Position numbers and translations under genes: made by a program
Shown here: one piece after another, positions 35,447 through 45,300 of the stretch
How positions within the stretch are numbered: position 1 is the first letter of the stretch
Layout of the letters: every line of letters begins with the position of its first letter
Notes under the pieces: model-generated
Told to the model about the DNA's origin: nothing
Seen by the model: only the letters and a program-made list of their open reading frames with translations
The model's database searches: none
From: Stagnihabitans lacustris
GTDB lineage: Bacteria > Pseudomonadota > Alphaproteobacteria > Rhodobacterales > Rhodobacteraceae
Assembly (NCBI RefSeq): GCF_025950525.1
Contig: NZ_JAPDGS010000001.1
Coordinates: forward strand, 124,001 to 188,000
Direction of reading: 5' to 3'
Length of the DNA: 64,000 bases

Positions 35447-37461
35447 CCCGCCGCAATCAGCCGCTGCAGCTCGGAAAACGGCACCGGGCGAGAGAAGAGA
35501 TAGCCCTGGAACTCGTCGCACTGGCTTTCCTCAAGCCAGTGCCTTTGCTCTTCGGTCTCGACGCCTTCGGCCACAACCTTGGCGCCGAAAACCCGCGCCA
35601 AGGTCAGGACCGCCGTCACCAAAGCGCGGAAATCGGCGTGCGCAATCAAGGTCTTGTCGATCTTGATGCAGTTGATCGGATAACGCGAGATGCCGGCAAG
35701 GTTCGAATAAGCCGTGCCGAAATCGTCGATGGCAAAGGTATAGCCCATGTCGGCGATCTGGCGCATGACCTTTTGCAGGCGGCGGTCATGTTCGACAAGG
35801 ACGGATTCGGTGATCTCCAGCTCGATCACGCCGCCCACGGGTTCCAAAAGCCGCCGCGCCTGGCGCAGCTGTTTCAAAAACGCGGGGTCGGTGAACTGCT
35901 TGGCGCTGACATTGACCGACAGATCGACCCTTGCGCCCTCGCCGCGCAGCACGACCAGGTGGCGCGCCGCCTCGCGCAGCGCCCAGCGGCCGATGGGGGC
36001 GATGCGGCCGGTCGCCTCGGCCACGGGGATGAACTCGGCGGGCATGACGGCCGGGCCCGAGGGCTTGTTGATCCGGATCAGCGCCTCGGCCGCGACGATC
36101 TTGCCGGTGCGCAGGGACAGGCGCGGCTGATAGAACAGCTCCAGCCGGCGACGGCGCAGGGCCTCGGTCAACTCGGCCTCGACGCGCAAGAACCGTTCCG
36201 ACCGCGCCGCCATTTCGGGCCGGAAGATCCGCGCCTCGGCCCCGCCGTTGCCCTTGGCCTCGAACAGGGCCAGATCGGCCTGGCGCAACAGCTCGTCAAA
36301 AGTTGTCCCCGAGGGATCGGCCAAAGCCAGCCCGATCGAGCCCGAAACCGACAGGTCATTGCCCTCGACCCGCAGGGGGCGGCCCAGGGCTTTCAGCACG
36401 GCATTGGCTTGACGCAAAAGGGTTTTTTCCCCGTCATGCGCGATCAGACAGCAGAATTCGTCGCCTCCCAGCCGCGACAGGGGCGTGCCCGGCGGCAGGG
36501 CGCCCGACATGCGTTCGGCGATTTCCTGCAACAGCCGGTCGCCCGCCGCATGGCCCAAAGTGTCGTTGACGAACTTGAACCGGTCCAAGTCCAGAAGCAG
36601 CATCGCCGACCCTCGCCCCTGCGCCGCATGGTTGCCCATATAGCCCGAGGCCGAAGCCGCAAGGTAGGCCCGGTTGCGCAGACCGGTCAGCGAATCCCGC
36701 GAGGCCAGCGCCTCCAGCCCGCGCTTGGCGTTTTCCTGATCGGTGACATCGGTTTCCGTGATCACAAAATTCGGCCCGCCATCGACCGGGTCCTGACCCA
36801 GCCGGATCGAGACCTCGTGCATCCGCACCCCGCGCGAGGTCATGACCTCGGAGAGGTAAGTGCCCTCGATTTCGTCGCCCGCGCCCGACAGGGCCGCGCG
36901 GATGGTCGGGTTCAAAAAGCGTGGCAATTCCGCCTGTTGCCGCCCCGGGAACGACTTCAGCGCGGCCAGGTTCGCATAGGTGCAGGTCCCATCCGGCGCA
37001 TAGGTCGACACCATCGACGTCGTATACAGCAGCACCTGGGCCGAGATGATTAGGCTGCGGTCCTCGGCCCCCACGGCGCTGGCCTCGACCAACATGGCGA
37101 TGGCACCATGGGGCAGGCGGCAGCCGCGAAACCGGCAGACCAGGGCGCGGGGGATGCCCCTGGGATAGATCGTCCAATGTTCGTCGAAAATCTCGCCGCG
37201 GGCAAAGGCGGTCTCGTATTGCGCCAGGCGGATGCGGACCGACGTGCTCATGTCGGCGCCCAGATCGCGAGAGGAAAGCTCTGCGAAATCAGGGGCTTCC
37301 CACAGGATCACTGCGCTTTCATTGGCCCAGACGATGCGACATTCCTGCAGGTCATAGACCCAGACCGCCTGACGGCTGGCGCGAAGGACGGAGAGGTCGG
37401 ACAGGCCGGGAAGGGCAGTTTCCGCGGAGATTTGCGCCATCCGATCCGACATGTGCACCAA
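35440..37461 (-). CDS. PAS-GGDEF-EAL cyclic-di-GMP signalling protein
   Basis: A 673-residue protein. Two PAS-like segments (about residues 25-130 and 140-250) are followed by a GGDEF domain with an intact RLGGDEF motif at residues 330-336, and an EAL domain from about residue 425 with AEALIR (EAL at 459-461). The EAL catalytic set looks complete: NVSAKQF, EITES, IDDFGTAYSN, KIDKTLI, AEGVETEEQ and FQGYLFSRP. The product-inhibition RxxD site is not found upstream of GGDEF. It may make or break down c-di-GMP. There is no membrane segment. The start is 37461 or 37452. Confidence 0.9.
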   Translation of the reverse strand: MVHMSDRMAQISAETALPGLSDLSVLRASRQAVWVYDLQECRIVWANESAVILWEAPDFAELSSRDLGADMSTSVRIRLAQYETAFARGEIFDEHWTIYPRGIPRALVCRFRGCRLPHGAIAMLVEASAVGAEDRSLIISAQVLLYTTSMVSTYAPDGTCTYANLAALKSFPGRQQAELPRFLNPTIRAALSGAGDEIEGTYLSEVMTSRGVRMHEVSIRLGQDPVDGGPNFVITETDVTDQENAKRGLEALASRDSLTGLRNRAYLAASASGYMGNHAAQGRGSAMLLLDLDRFKFVNDTLGHAAGDRLLQEIAERMSGALPPGTPLSRLGGDEFCCLIAHDGEKTLLRQANAVLKALGRPLRVEGNDLSVSGSIGLALADPSGTTFDELLRQADLALFEAKGNGGAEARIFRPEMAARSERFLRVEAELTEALRRRRLELFYQPRLSLRTGKIVAAEALIRINKPSGPAVMPAEFIPVAEATGRIAPIGRWALREAARHLVVLRGEGARVDLSVNVSAKQFTDPAFLKQLRQARRLLEPVGGVIELEITESVLVEHDRRLQKVMRQIADMGYTFAIDDFGTAYSNLAGISRYPINCIKIDKTLIAHADFRALVTAVLTLARVFGAKVVAEGVETEEQRHWLEESQCDEFQGYLFSRPVPFSELQRLIAAGY

Positions 37462-37547
37462 AAACCGCCCTGAAACCTTGACCGTTTCGGACTATAGGGC
37501 TTGGGCGGAGTTTGAGAAGGGCCTAGCGCCCCACCCTATCCTTTTCG

Positions 37548-38312
37548 TCAGTCCGCTGGGACCTCGTCCTGGCGCAGCAGGCCCATGATCTCGCGTTTCA
37601 GGGCGATGAAGGCGGGGTCCAGCACAAGGTCCTCGTGGCGCGGGCGGTCAAAGCCCACGTCCAGCACCCGGCGGATCTGCCCCGGACGACCCGACATGAC
37701 AAAGACGCGGTCGGCCAGAAGGATCGCTTCTTCGATGTCATGGGTCACGAAAAGCACGGTCTTTTTCGAGTGGTCCCAAACGCGCAGAAGCAGCCGTTGC
37801 ATCTGGTGGCGCGTCTGGCTGTCCAGCGCGCCAAAGGGCTCGTCCATCAACAGCACGGCGGGGTCGTTGGCCAAGGCGCGGGCAATGGCCACGCGCTGCT
37901 TCATGCCGCCCGAAAGCTGCGCCGGATAGTGGTCGGCAAAGGCCTCCAACCCGACCTCGTGCAAATAGCGGGCGACCGTCGCCGGGTCATCCACGCCGCG
38001 CCGCTTGGGCCCATAGGCCACATTCTGCGCCACGGTCAGCCAAGGGAACAAGGTATAGCTTTGGAACACCATGCCGCGGTCGGCGCCGGGGGACGTGACC
38101 TCTTGGCCGCCAACCTGGATCGACCCGCTGGTCCGGTCCTCCAGCCCCGCGATCAGGTAAAGCAGCGAGGACTTGCCGCAGCCCGAAGGCCCGACGATGA
38201 CGGCGAATTCATTGGGCCGCACGTCCAGCGACAGGCGGTCCAGCGCCAGCACGGGTTGCTTGCCGCCATAACGCAAGGTGACGTTGCGGACGTCGATATC
38301 GGCGGATTTCAT
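37548..38312 (-). CDS. NitT/TauT-type ABC transporter ATP-binding protein
   Basis: A 254-residue ATPase of the nitrate/sulfonate/taurine importer class. Walker A is GPSGCGKSS, the signature is LSGGMKQRVAIARALANDP, Walker B is [12 protein letters not shown] and the H-loop is FVTHDIEEA. SYTLFPWLTVAQNVAYG is typical of SsuB/TauB. It overlaps the permease gene by four bases and is the last gene of the three. Confidence 0.92.
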   Translation of the reverse strand: MKSADIDVRNVTLRYGGKQPVLALDRLSLDVRPNEFAVIVGPSGCGKSSLLYLIAGLEDRTSGSIQVGGQEVTSPGADRGMVFQSYTLFPWLTVAQNVAYGPKRRGVDDPATVARYLHEVGLEAFADHYPAQLSGGMKQRVAIARALANDPAVLLMDEPFGALDSQTRHQMQRLLLRVWDHSKKTVLFVTHDIEEAILLADRVFVMSGRPGQIRRVLDVGFDRPRHEDLVLDPAFIALKREIMGLLRQDEVPAD

Positions 38313-39097
38313 CGCAGGGTCTCCGCCCAGGGGGCAATCAGGCGGCGGGCCAGGCGAAAGCCCTGGTCGGTCAACAGGCCCAAAAGCCCGATCATCGCGA
38401 TGGCCAGAAAGATGATGTCGACCTGAAACCCGCGCGCGGCCTTCAAAGAGATATAGCCCAGGCCCGCCCTTGCCGCGACAAGCTCTGCCACGACCAGATA
38501 GGTCCAGGCCCAGCCCATCGTGACGCGCAAGACGTCCAGAACGGCGGGCAGCGTATAGGGAAAGACGATCTGGCGCACCGTCTCGCCCCGGGTGGTGCCC
38601 AGGGTATAGGCGGCGTTCACCAGGTCGCGCGGCACGGCGCGGGCGGCATCGGCCACCATGACAAGCTGTTGAAAGAACACGCCAAAGATGATGACCGAGA
38701 TATGGCTTTGAAAGCCGATCCCGATCCACAGGATGAACAGCGGCACGAAAGATGTCACCGGCAGATAGCGGATAAAGTTCACCAGCGGCTCTAGCCCGGC
38801 CTGAACCAGGCGATATGTCCCCATGTAAAGCCCCAGCGGCACGGCCACGACCGACGACAGGGCAAAGCCGGTCAGCACGACCCGGGCCGAGGCCCAGGTG
38901 TGCATCCACAGCGTCCCGTCGGCGGCAAGTTTTCCGGCTGTGGCCAGCACCTTGCCCGGCGCGGGAAGAAACATCTGGGGCACGCGGCCGCCATAGGTGA
39001 CGGCCGCCCAAAGGCCCAGGACCAGCGCCCAGACCGCCAGCCCCATGCCGATCGTGACCCCGCGCGGAATGGCGCGGAACGGTGTGAACAGGCTCAT
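38309..39097 (-). CDS. NitT/TauT-type ABC transporter permease
   Basis: A 262-residue permease with about six helices. The EAA-type loop is NAAYTLGTTRGETVRQIVFP (about residues 163-182), and the family motif GMGLAVWALVLGLWAAV lies near the start. SsuC/TauC-like spacing is seen, with RYLPVTSFVPLFILWIG. It overlaps the binding-protein gene and the ATPase gene by four bases each, so the three are tightly coupled. Confidence 0.92.
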   Translation of the reverse strand: MSLFTPFRAIPRGVTIGMGLAVWALVLGLWAAVTYGGRVPQMFLPAPGKVLATAGKLAADGTLWMHTWASARVVLTGFALSSVVAVPLGLYMGTYRLVQAGLEPLVNFIRYLPVTSFVPLFILWIGIGFQSHISVIIFGVFFQQLVMVADAARAVPRDLVNAAYTLGTTRGETVRQIVFPYTLPAVLDVLRVTMGWAWTYLVVAELVAARAGLGYISLKAARGFQVDIIFLAIAMIGLLGLLTDQGFRLARRLIAPWAETLR

Positions 39098-40047
39098 TGC
39101 AGGAAGGAGGTATCGACGATGCTGTCGTAAGTCACATCCATATGCAGCTTGCCCAGGCCGCCCCAGATTTCACCGCCAAGCTTGATCAGCTTGCCCGCCT
39201 CGCCCACGGCGCCACCGGCAAAGAAGGCGGCGTTGCGTTCGGCGCCATAGAACTGCACCCCCGCCGCCGAGGCCGCAAAGTCCTTGGGGTCAGACAGCCA
39301 GCCGCCGACGCCCTTGGCCATGATTTCATAGGACTTTTCCGGATTGGCCAGCAGGTATTCATGGGCCTTCTTCAGACCCGCCACCAGGGCCTTCACGTCC
39401 TCGGGTTGGTTGGCAATCGTGTCGCAGCGCAGGGCGATCACGTCGACGATCAGCCCCGGCGTCTGATCCGAGCTGACCAGGACCTTGCCCACCTTCTGCT
39501 CTTTGGCCAGCGTCAGATGGGGTTCCCAGGTCACGGCCACCGGGATTTGCCCCGCCATGAAGGCCGCCGCCGCATCATCCGCCGTCATGTTGACGATGGT
39601 CACATCGGCCTCGGTCATCCCCGCCTCTTTCAGCAGGATGTTGAACCAGAACTGGCTGACCGACCCTTCGTTCATGCCCACTTCGCGTCCCTTGAGGTCG
39701 GCAATCGAGGTCACATCGGCGGGCGCCAGGATGCCGTCGCCGCCATGGCTGTCGTCCAGCGCATAGACCGACTTGAAGCACATCTCGTCCGAGCGATATT
39801 TCATGATCTCGTCGATGGTGGCCGCCGTGCCCTGCAATTCGCCCGACGCAACGCCCGCCATGGTCAGCGAGGCTTCTTCGATGATCTGCGGATCGACGGT
39901 CAGGCCGCCTTCCTCAAAGTAACCCAACTCTTTGGCCAGAAAGATTTCGCCATAGCCGACCCAGGTGGTCATGCCCAATTTGATCTCGCCCGCCTGGGCC
40001 GATCCCGCGATGATGGCCATCGAAACGCCGGTCAGTAGTTTACGCAT
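39094..40047 (-). CDS. NitT/TauT-type ABC transporter substrate-binding protein
   Basis: A 317-residue periplasmic binding protein with signal MRKLLTGVSMAIIAGSAQA. The N-lobe reads LGMTTWVGYGEIFLAKELGY, the common form in the NMT1/SsuA-like family. DVTIVNMTADDAAAAFMAGQ and VAVTWEPHL form the hinge-binding region. The ligand could be a sulfonate, a pyrimidine precursor or another small anion. It is first in the operon and divergent from the SDR and HisD-paralogue genes, which may act on the imported compound. Confidence 0.88.
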   Translation of the reverse strand: MRKLLTGVSMAIIAGSAQAGEIKLGMTTWVGYGEIFLAKELGYFEEGGLTVDPQIIEEASLTMAGVASGELQGTAATIDEIMKYRSDEMCFKSVYALDDSHGGDGILAPADVTSIADLKGREVGMNEGSVSQFWFNILLKEAGMTEADVTIVNMTADDAAAAFMAGQIPVAVTWEPHLTLAKEQKVGKVLVSSDQTPGLIVDVIALRCDTIANQPEDVKALVAGLKKAHEYLLANPEKSYEIMAKGVGGWLSDPKDFAASAAGVQFYGAERNAAFFAGGAVGEAGKLIKLGGEIWGGLGKLHMDVTYDSIVDTSFLQ

Positions 40048-40222
40048 CCTAGGGCTCCCTGTTTTTTGGCATCGGAACAGGAAACGCCCAAAGCTTCAAC
40101 CAAGGATTTGTTTCGCCTTGGATAGGGCGAGCCTAAGCCCTGCTTTGCTGAAAACTTGGGCAAATGGCGCGGCGCTTGCGGTCCGGGATTGAACCCCGGC
40201 GCGGGGGCGCTACAGTCGCGGG

Positions 40223-40963
40223 ATGAACTTGTTTTCGCTGCATGGCAAGACTGCGCTTGTGACCGGCGCCTCACGCGGGCTGGGGGCGGAAATCGCCCTG
40301 GGGCTGGCCGAGGCCGGAGCCGATCTGATCATCACCGCCCGCAGCCTGCAGGCTTTGGGGCCGACGACCGCCGCGCTGCAAGCCATGGGGGCCAAGGTGA
40401 CGGCCATGGCGCTGGACCAGGGCGGCGGGGATTTTTCGGCGCTGGAGGGGCTGGCCGTCGATATCTTGGTGAACAACGCCGGCGTCGAAGAGGTCCGCCC
40501 CTCGGTCGATGTCACGCCCGAACTGTGGGACCGCATCCTGGACACCAACCTGAAGGGCGCGTTTTTCACCACGCAGGCCCTGGCGCGCGGCATGATCGCG
40601 CGGGGGCGGGGGTCCGTGATCAACCTGTGTTCGCTGACCTCTTTCGTGGGGGTGCCGACGGCGGCGCCCTATGGGTCGTCGAAATCCGGGCTTTTGGGCA
40701 TGACGCGGGCCTTGTCGGCGGAATGGGCGGGGCAGGGGGTGCGGGTCAATGCGATTGCCCCCGGCTATTTCCGCACCGACCTGACAGAGGTCTTTTACCG
40801 CGACGAGGATTGGGCCGAGGCGATGCGCGCCAAGATCCCCCAGGGCCGCTTTGGCCGCGGCGAGGATCTGGTGGGCGCCGTGGTCTTCCTTGGCTCCGAG
40901 GCCTCGACTTACATCACCGGGCAATGCATCGGCATCGACGGCGGCTATCTGGCTGCGATCTGA
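40223..40963 (+). CDS. Short-chain dehydrogenase/reductase
   Basis: A 246-residue classical SDR. The cofactor motif is TGASRGLGAEIALGLAEAGA, the catalytic Tyr-Lys is in APYGSSKSGLLGMTRAL, and the NNAG loop is LVNNAGVEE. The C-terminal ITGQCIGIDGGYLAAI is standard. Overall it resembles gluconate 5-dehydrogenase-like SDRs. The substrate cannot be read from the sequence. It lies eight bases before the HisD paralogue, so an alcohol oxidised by one enzyme may be passed to the other. Confidence 0.9.
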   Translation: MNLFSLHGKTALVTGASRGLGAEIALGLAEAGADLIITARSLQALGPTTAALQAMGAKVTAMALDQGGGDFSALEGLAVDILVNNAGVEEVRPSVDVTPELWDRILDTNLKGAFFTTQALARGMIARGRGSVINLCSLTSFVGVPTAAPYGSSKSGLLGMTRALSAEWAGQGVRVNAIAPGYFRTDLTEVFYRDEDWAEAMRAKIPQGRFGRGEDLVGAVVFLGSEASTYITGQCIGIDGGYLAAI

Positions 40964-40970
40964 GGGGACC

Positions 40971-42257
40971 ATGGTTCAATTCATCACCTATGCCGATCTG
41001 GACGCCCAGGGCCGCGCCGCCCTGTTGCAGCGGTCCGAAACCGACCTTTCCGGCTTTTACGACCGCGTCAGACCGATCATCGAGGCGGTGCGGACCGAAG
41101 GCGACGCCGCCCTTCTGCGCTTTGCCGCCGAAATCGACGGGTCCAATGTCACCACCCTGCGCGCCACCGAGGCCGAGTTCGACCAGGCCTTTGCCACGCT
41201 GGACCCCGCCTTGACCGCGACGATCACCCAGGCCCTGACCCATATCCGCAGCTTTCACGAGGACCAGCGGCCCGGTCCGATGACGCTGAAAGAGATCGCG
41301 CCGGGTGCCTGGGCGGGCGACCGGTTCACGCCGATCCGGTCGGTGGCGCTGTATGTGCCGCGGGGGAAAGGGTCGTTTCCCTCGGTCACGATGATGACTT
41401 CGGTGCCCGCGGTGCTGGCGGGCGTGCCCGATATCGCGATTTTCACGCCGCCCACGCCCGATGGCGGGGTGGATGCGGCCACCTTGGTCGCGGCGCGGCT
41501 GGCGGGCGTGCAGACCGTCTACAAGGCGGGCGGCGCGCAGGCGGTGGCGGCCGCGGCCTTTGGCACCCAGACCATCACCAAGGCGCTGAAGATCGTCGGC
41601 CCCGGCTCGCCCTTTGTCGTGGCGGCCAAGCGGCTTTTGTCGGACCGGATCGACACCGGGCTTCCGGCGGGGCCGTCGGAATGTATCATCTTCAACGATG
41701 GCAGTTTGCCGGGGCGGCTTGCGGCGCTGGACCTGCTGATCGAGGCCGAACACGGGCCGGATTCCTCGGCCTGGCTTGTCACGCCCTCGCCCCGCACCGC
41801 GGACGAGGCGCTGGCCGCGCTGCCCGCCCTGATCGCCGCCCTGCCCGAGCCGCGGCGGGGGTTTGTCACCCAGGTCCTGTCGTCGCGCGGCGGGGTGCTG
41901 CTGATGCCCGACCTGGCCAGCGCCTATGACTTCATCAACGCCTATGCCCCCGAACACCTGGAGATCCTGTCCGACAGCCCCTTTGACCACCTGGGTCCGA
42001 TCACCGAAGCCGCCGAGATCCTTTTGGGCGCCCATACGCCCGTGACCCTGGCCAATTTCTGCCTTGGCCCGAACAATGTGCTGCCCACCAGCGGCGGCGC
42101 CCGGACCCATGGGCCGCTTTCGGTCAGCGATTTCCTGAAGCGCACCTCGGTTGGCCATGTCACGGCAAAGGGTTGGACGGTGCTGGCCCCCATGGCGCAG
42201 GCCCTGGCCGATTACGAAGGCTTTCCCGCCCATGCCGGCGCGATCCGCAACCGATAG
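40971..42257 (+). CDS. Histidinol dehydrogenase paralogue (non-biosynthetic context)
   Basis: A 428-residue member of the HisD family, whose members oxidise an alcohol to an acid through an aldehyde with two NAD+. The NAD-binding core is PRGKGSFPSVTMMTSVPAVL with VYKAGGAQAVAAAAFGT. GPSECIIFNDGSLPGRLAAL and EAEHGPDSSAWLVT bind metal. The catalytic Glu-His pair is in AYAPEHLEIL, and LPTSGGARTHGPLSVSDFLKRTS ends the domain. There are no his genes near it. With an SDR and a TauT-type importer beside it, it looks like a catabolic paralogue such as HpsN (sulfopropanediol 3-dehydrogenase). The exact substrate is inference. Confidence 0.85.
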   Translation: MVQFITYADLDAQGRAALLQRSETDLSGFYDRVRPIIEAVRTEGDAALLRFAAEIDGSNVTTLRATEAEFDQAFATLDPALTATITQALTHIRSFHEDQRPGPMTLKEIAPGAWAGDRFTPIRSVALYVPRGKGSFPSVTMMTSVPAVLAGVPDIAIFTPPTPDGGVDAATLVAARLAGVQTVYKAGGAQAVAAAAFGTQTITKALKIVGPGSPFVVAAKRLLSDRIDTGLPAGPSECIIFNDGSLPGRLAALDLLIEAEHGPDSSAWLVTPSPRTADEALAALPALIAALPEPRRGFVTQVLSSRGGVLLMPDLASAYDFINAYAPEHLEILSDSPFDHLGPITEAAEILLGAHTPVTLANFCLGPNNVLPTSGGARTHGPLSVSDFLKRTSVGHVTAKGWTVLAPMAQALADYEGFPAHAGAIRNR

Positions 42258-42327
42258 GCCGCAAACCCGCCACATTTCCGCCCCAGGCGCTTGGCACACC
42301 TGATCCGTTTCGGACAGGAGAACCGCC

Positions 42328-45300
42328 ATGGCCACGGCCCCCACGGATGCGCAAGGCTTCCTCATCGACCCTTCCAGCCCCGCGTCGGGCAAAATCGGCA
42401 CGACGATCGGCGGCCTTGCGGTCTGGAGCGCGGTGCAGACCGCCGCCCATCTGGTGCGGCCCTGGGGCACCTGGACCGACCTGACCGTCAGCTATTCCTT
42501 TGGCGAGACCGCGACCCTGCCCGCAGGCTATGAGCCCTTCTCCAGCGCCATGGCCAAGGCCGGCGCGCGTCTGGCCATGGCGCTTTATGCCGAGGTCAGC
42601 CGCGTCACATTCTCTGAGACGACCGGGGCGGCCGACATCACCTATATGTTCGGGACCGGGTCCACCAATGGCGGCGGCTGGGCGAATTATCCCTCACCGG
42701 GGGGCGGTTACGTCCAGGTTGGCCATGTCTCCTGGGAGCCCGACATGGCGCCGGGGACCTATTCCCTGAACCTGCTGTTGCATGAATTGGGCCATGGCAT
42801 GGGCCTGGCCCATCCAGGCGAATATAACGGCGACAGCGCGGTTTACACCGATGCCGACCACTACAACGACAGTTCGCAATACACGAACATGTCCTATTGG
42901 TCCGAGACCTATACCGGGGCCGAGTTCAGCGACCTGGCGACCCTGGGCCTGCATGACATCCTGGCCATCCAGATGGAATATGGGGTGAACTGGTCCACGC
43001 GGTCGGGCGACACGACCTATGGTTACAACGCCACCGCCGGGGCCAGTTATGATCTGGCCGCCAAATCGGACCTGGGCTTTTCGATCTGGGATGGCGGCGG
43101 GCGCGACCGGCTGGACTTTTCGGGGTCCAGTTCGGGGACGGTCATGGACCTGCGGCAGGGGGCGTTTTCCTCGGGTGGGACGGGGGTCTGGAATGTCTCG
43201 GTCGCCTATGGCGCGGTGATCGAAGAGGCGCTGGGCGGCATGGGCGACGACAAGATCCGCGGCAATGACGCGGCCAACTGGCTGTCGGGCGGGGCGGGGG
43301 CGGATGCGATCTATGGCGGGGCCCTGGCCTCGGTGGCCTTTGTCGATCCGCGGGCCTTTGCGGGCGTGGCGCTGAACGTCGATCCGCTGACGCGGGGGCA
43401 ATACCTGATCCGCAGCGGGGTCACGGCTTTTTCTGGCGCGGGCTTTACCTTCGAGACGATGATTGACCTGACGCGGGTTGCCGCCACGGCGGTCGAATTC
43501 GCATCTTATAACAGGTCGGGCAATGACAACCTCTTCACCTTCGAGGGCCTGCGCGAGGGCTTTCTTCAGGTGACGCTGGCGGGGCGTGCGGCCTATGTCA
43601 CGGATTTTGCGACGGAAAAGCTGGCGGATGGGCAGGCACACCGCCTGTCGCTGACCTGGGACAAGGCCAGCGGCGCGCTAAGCCTGTATGTCGACGGCGC
43701 CCTGGTCCATGCCGGGACCTATGCGGCCGGGGCCACGATTGCCGCGGGCGGGACCCTGGTGATCGGGCAGGAACAGGATGCGGTCGGCGGCGGCTTTGAT
43801 CCGACGCAGATCTTGCAGGGCGTGGTGGGCGATATCCGGCTTTACACCGATGTCCGCAGCGCGACCGAGATCAGCGCCACCGCCTTTGCCGCCACGGGCA
43901 CCGATGCGCTGGCCCATCACTGGCAGGGCGTGACCGACCTTGCGGGGGGCGCGAACCTGACCCTGGTGGGCGGCACGCTGACCCGGGTGGATCGTTCGAC
44001 TGCCATTCTGGCCGATGCCGATACGCTGATCGGGGGCCTGGGCAACGACAGTCTTTACGGCGGTGTCGGCAATGACGTGCTGGAGGGGCAGGGCGCCCCC
44101 GGCACCGGCTTTGCGCCGATCATGGGGGTTGCGCTGAACCCGGGGACCGAGACAGGGCAATATCTGGCGGCCTCGGGTTACAACGGCATTGGCGGCACCT
44201 CTCCGGTCTTTACGCTGGAGATGGCGGTCAAGGTGACGCGGCTGCCGGGGGCAGAGGTCGATTTCTTTTCCTATGCCAATGCGCAGACCTCCAATGCCCT
44301 GGCGCTGTCGGCCAAGAACGGCGGCCATGTCGAGCTGACCTATCGCGGCGGGGTTTATGACACCGGCATCGCATCGGGTCTGCTGACCGATGGCGCGGCG
44401 CATCGGATTTCGCTGGTCTGGGACGGGCGGGCGGCCTCGGCGGGCTTTGTGCTGTATATCGACGGGGTCGAGGCGGCGCGCGGCGTGCATCCATATCAGA
44501 CCTATTCCCTGACCAAGGGCGGCACGCTGATCTTTGGCCAGGAACAGGACAGTGTCGGCGGAGGCTTTCAGGCCAGCCAGATCCTGCCCGGGGTGGTGGC
44601 CGATATCCGCGTCTTTGACGGGGCGCGCAGCGCGGCGCAGATTGCGGGCGGGCTGGCCGATCCGACCGGACTGGTCAGCCATTGGCAGGGCGCCACGATG
44701 ACCGATGCCAAGGGCGGTGCGGCCCTGGTCGCGGTGGGCGGCCCGGTTGCGGCGGGGCTTGGCGATTGGGACAACGATATCCTGGACGGCGGCGCGGGGT
44801 CGGACAAGCTGTTCGGCGGCGCCGGGGCGGATGTGCTTTACGGCGGCAATGGCAATGACCAGATGACCGGCGGCGGCGGCGCGGACGAGTTGCGCGGCGG
44901 GGCGGGGACGGACCTTGCGCTGTATAACACCTCTTTGGCGGCGGTGACGGTCAACCTGACGACCGGCACGGGTCTGGGCGGCGAGGCGCAGGGCGACACG
45001 CTTTACCTGATCGAGAACCTTCAGGGCTCGCGTTACGCTGATGTGTTGATCGGCAATGCCGGGGCGAACCGATTGGCGGGTGGCAGCGGGGCTGACAAGC
45101 TGGACGGGTTGGGCGGCAATGACGCGCTGGTGGGCGGGCTTGGCGCGGACGAGTTCCGGTTTTCCATCGCGGGCTTTGGCCAGGATGTCGTGACGGATTT
45201 CGTCGATGGCCTGGACAAGCTGGCCTTTGCGCGCAGCGTGGCGGCCAGTTTCGCGGCCTTTGTGATCACGGGCAATGACACGGCCCAGGTGGTGCTGGCT

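Noticed and set aside
40140-40222. tRNA-like GC-rich segment before the SDR gene
   Set aside because: A stretch resembling a T-loop (TCCGGGATTGAACCCCGG) is present, but no acceptor stem, anticodon arm or CCA fit it.
40971-42257. Annotating the HisD-family gene as the biosynthetic hisD
   Set aside because: No histidine genes are nearby and it is coupled to an SDR, so a paralogue with a catabolic role is more likely. This needs a phylogeny.
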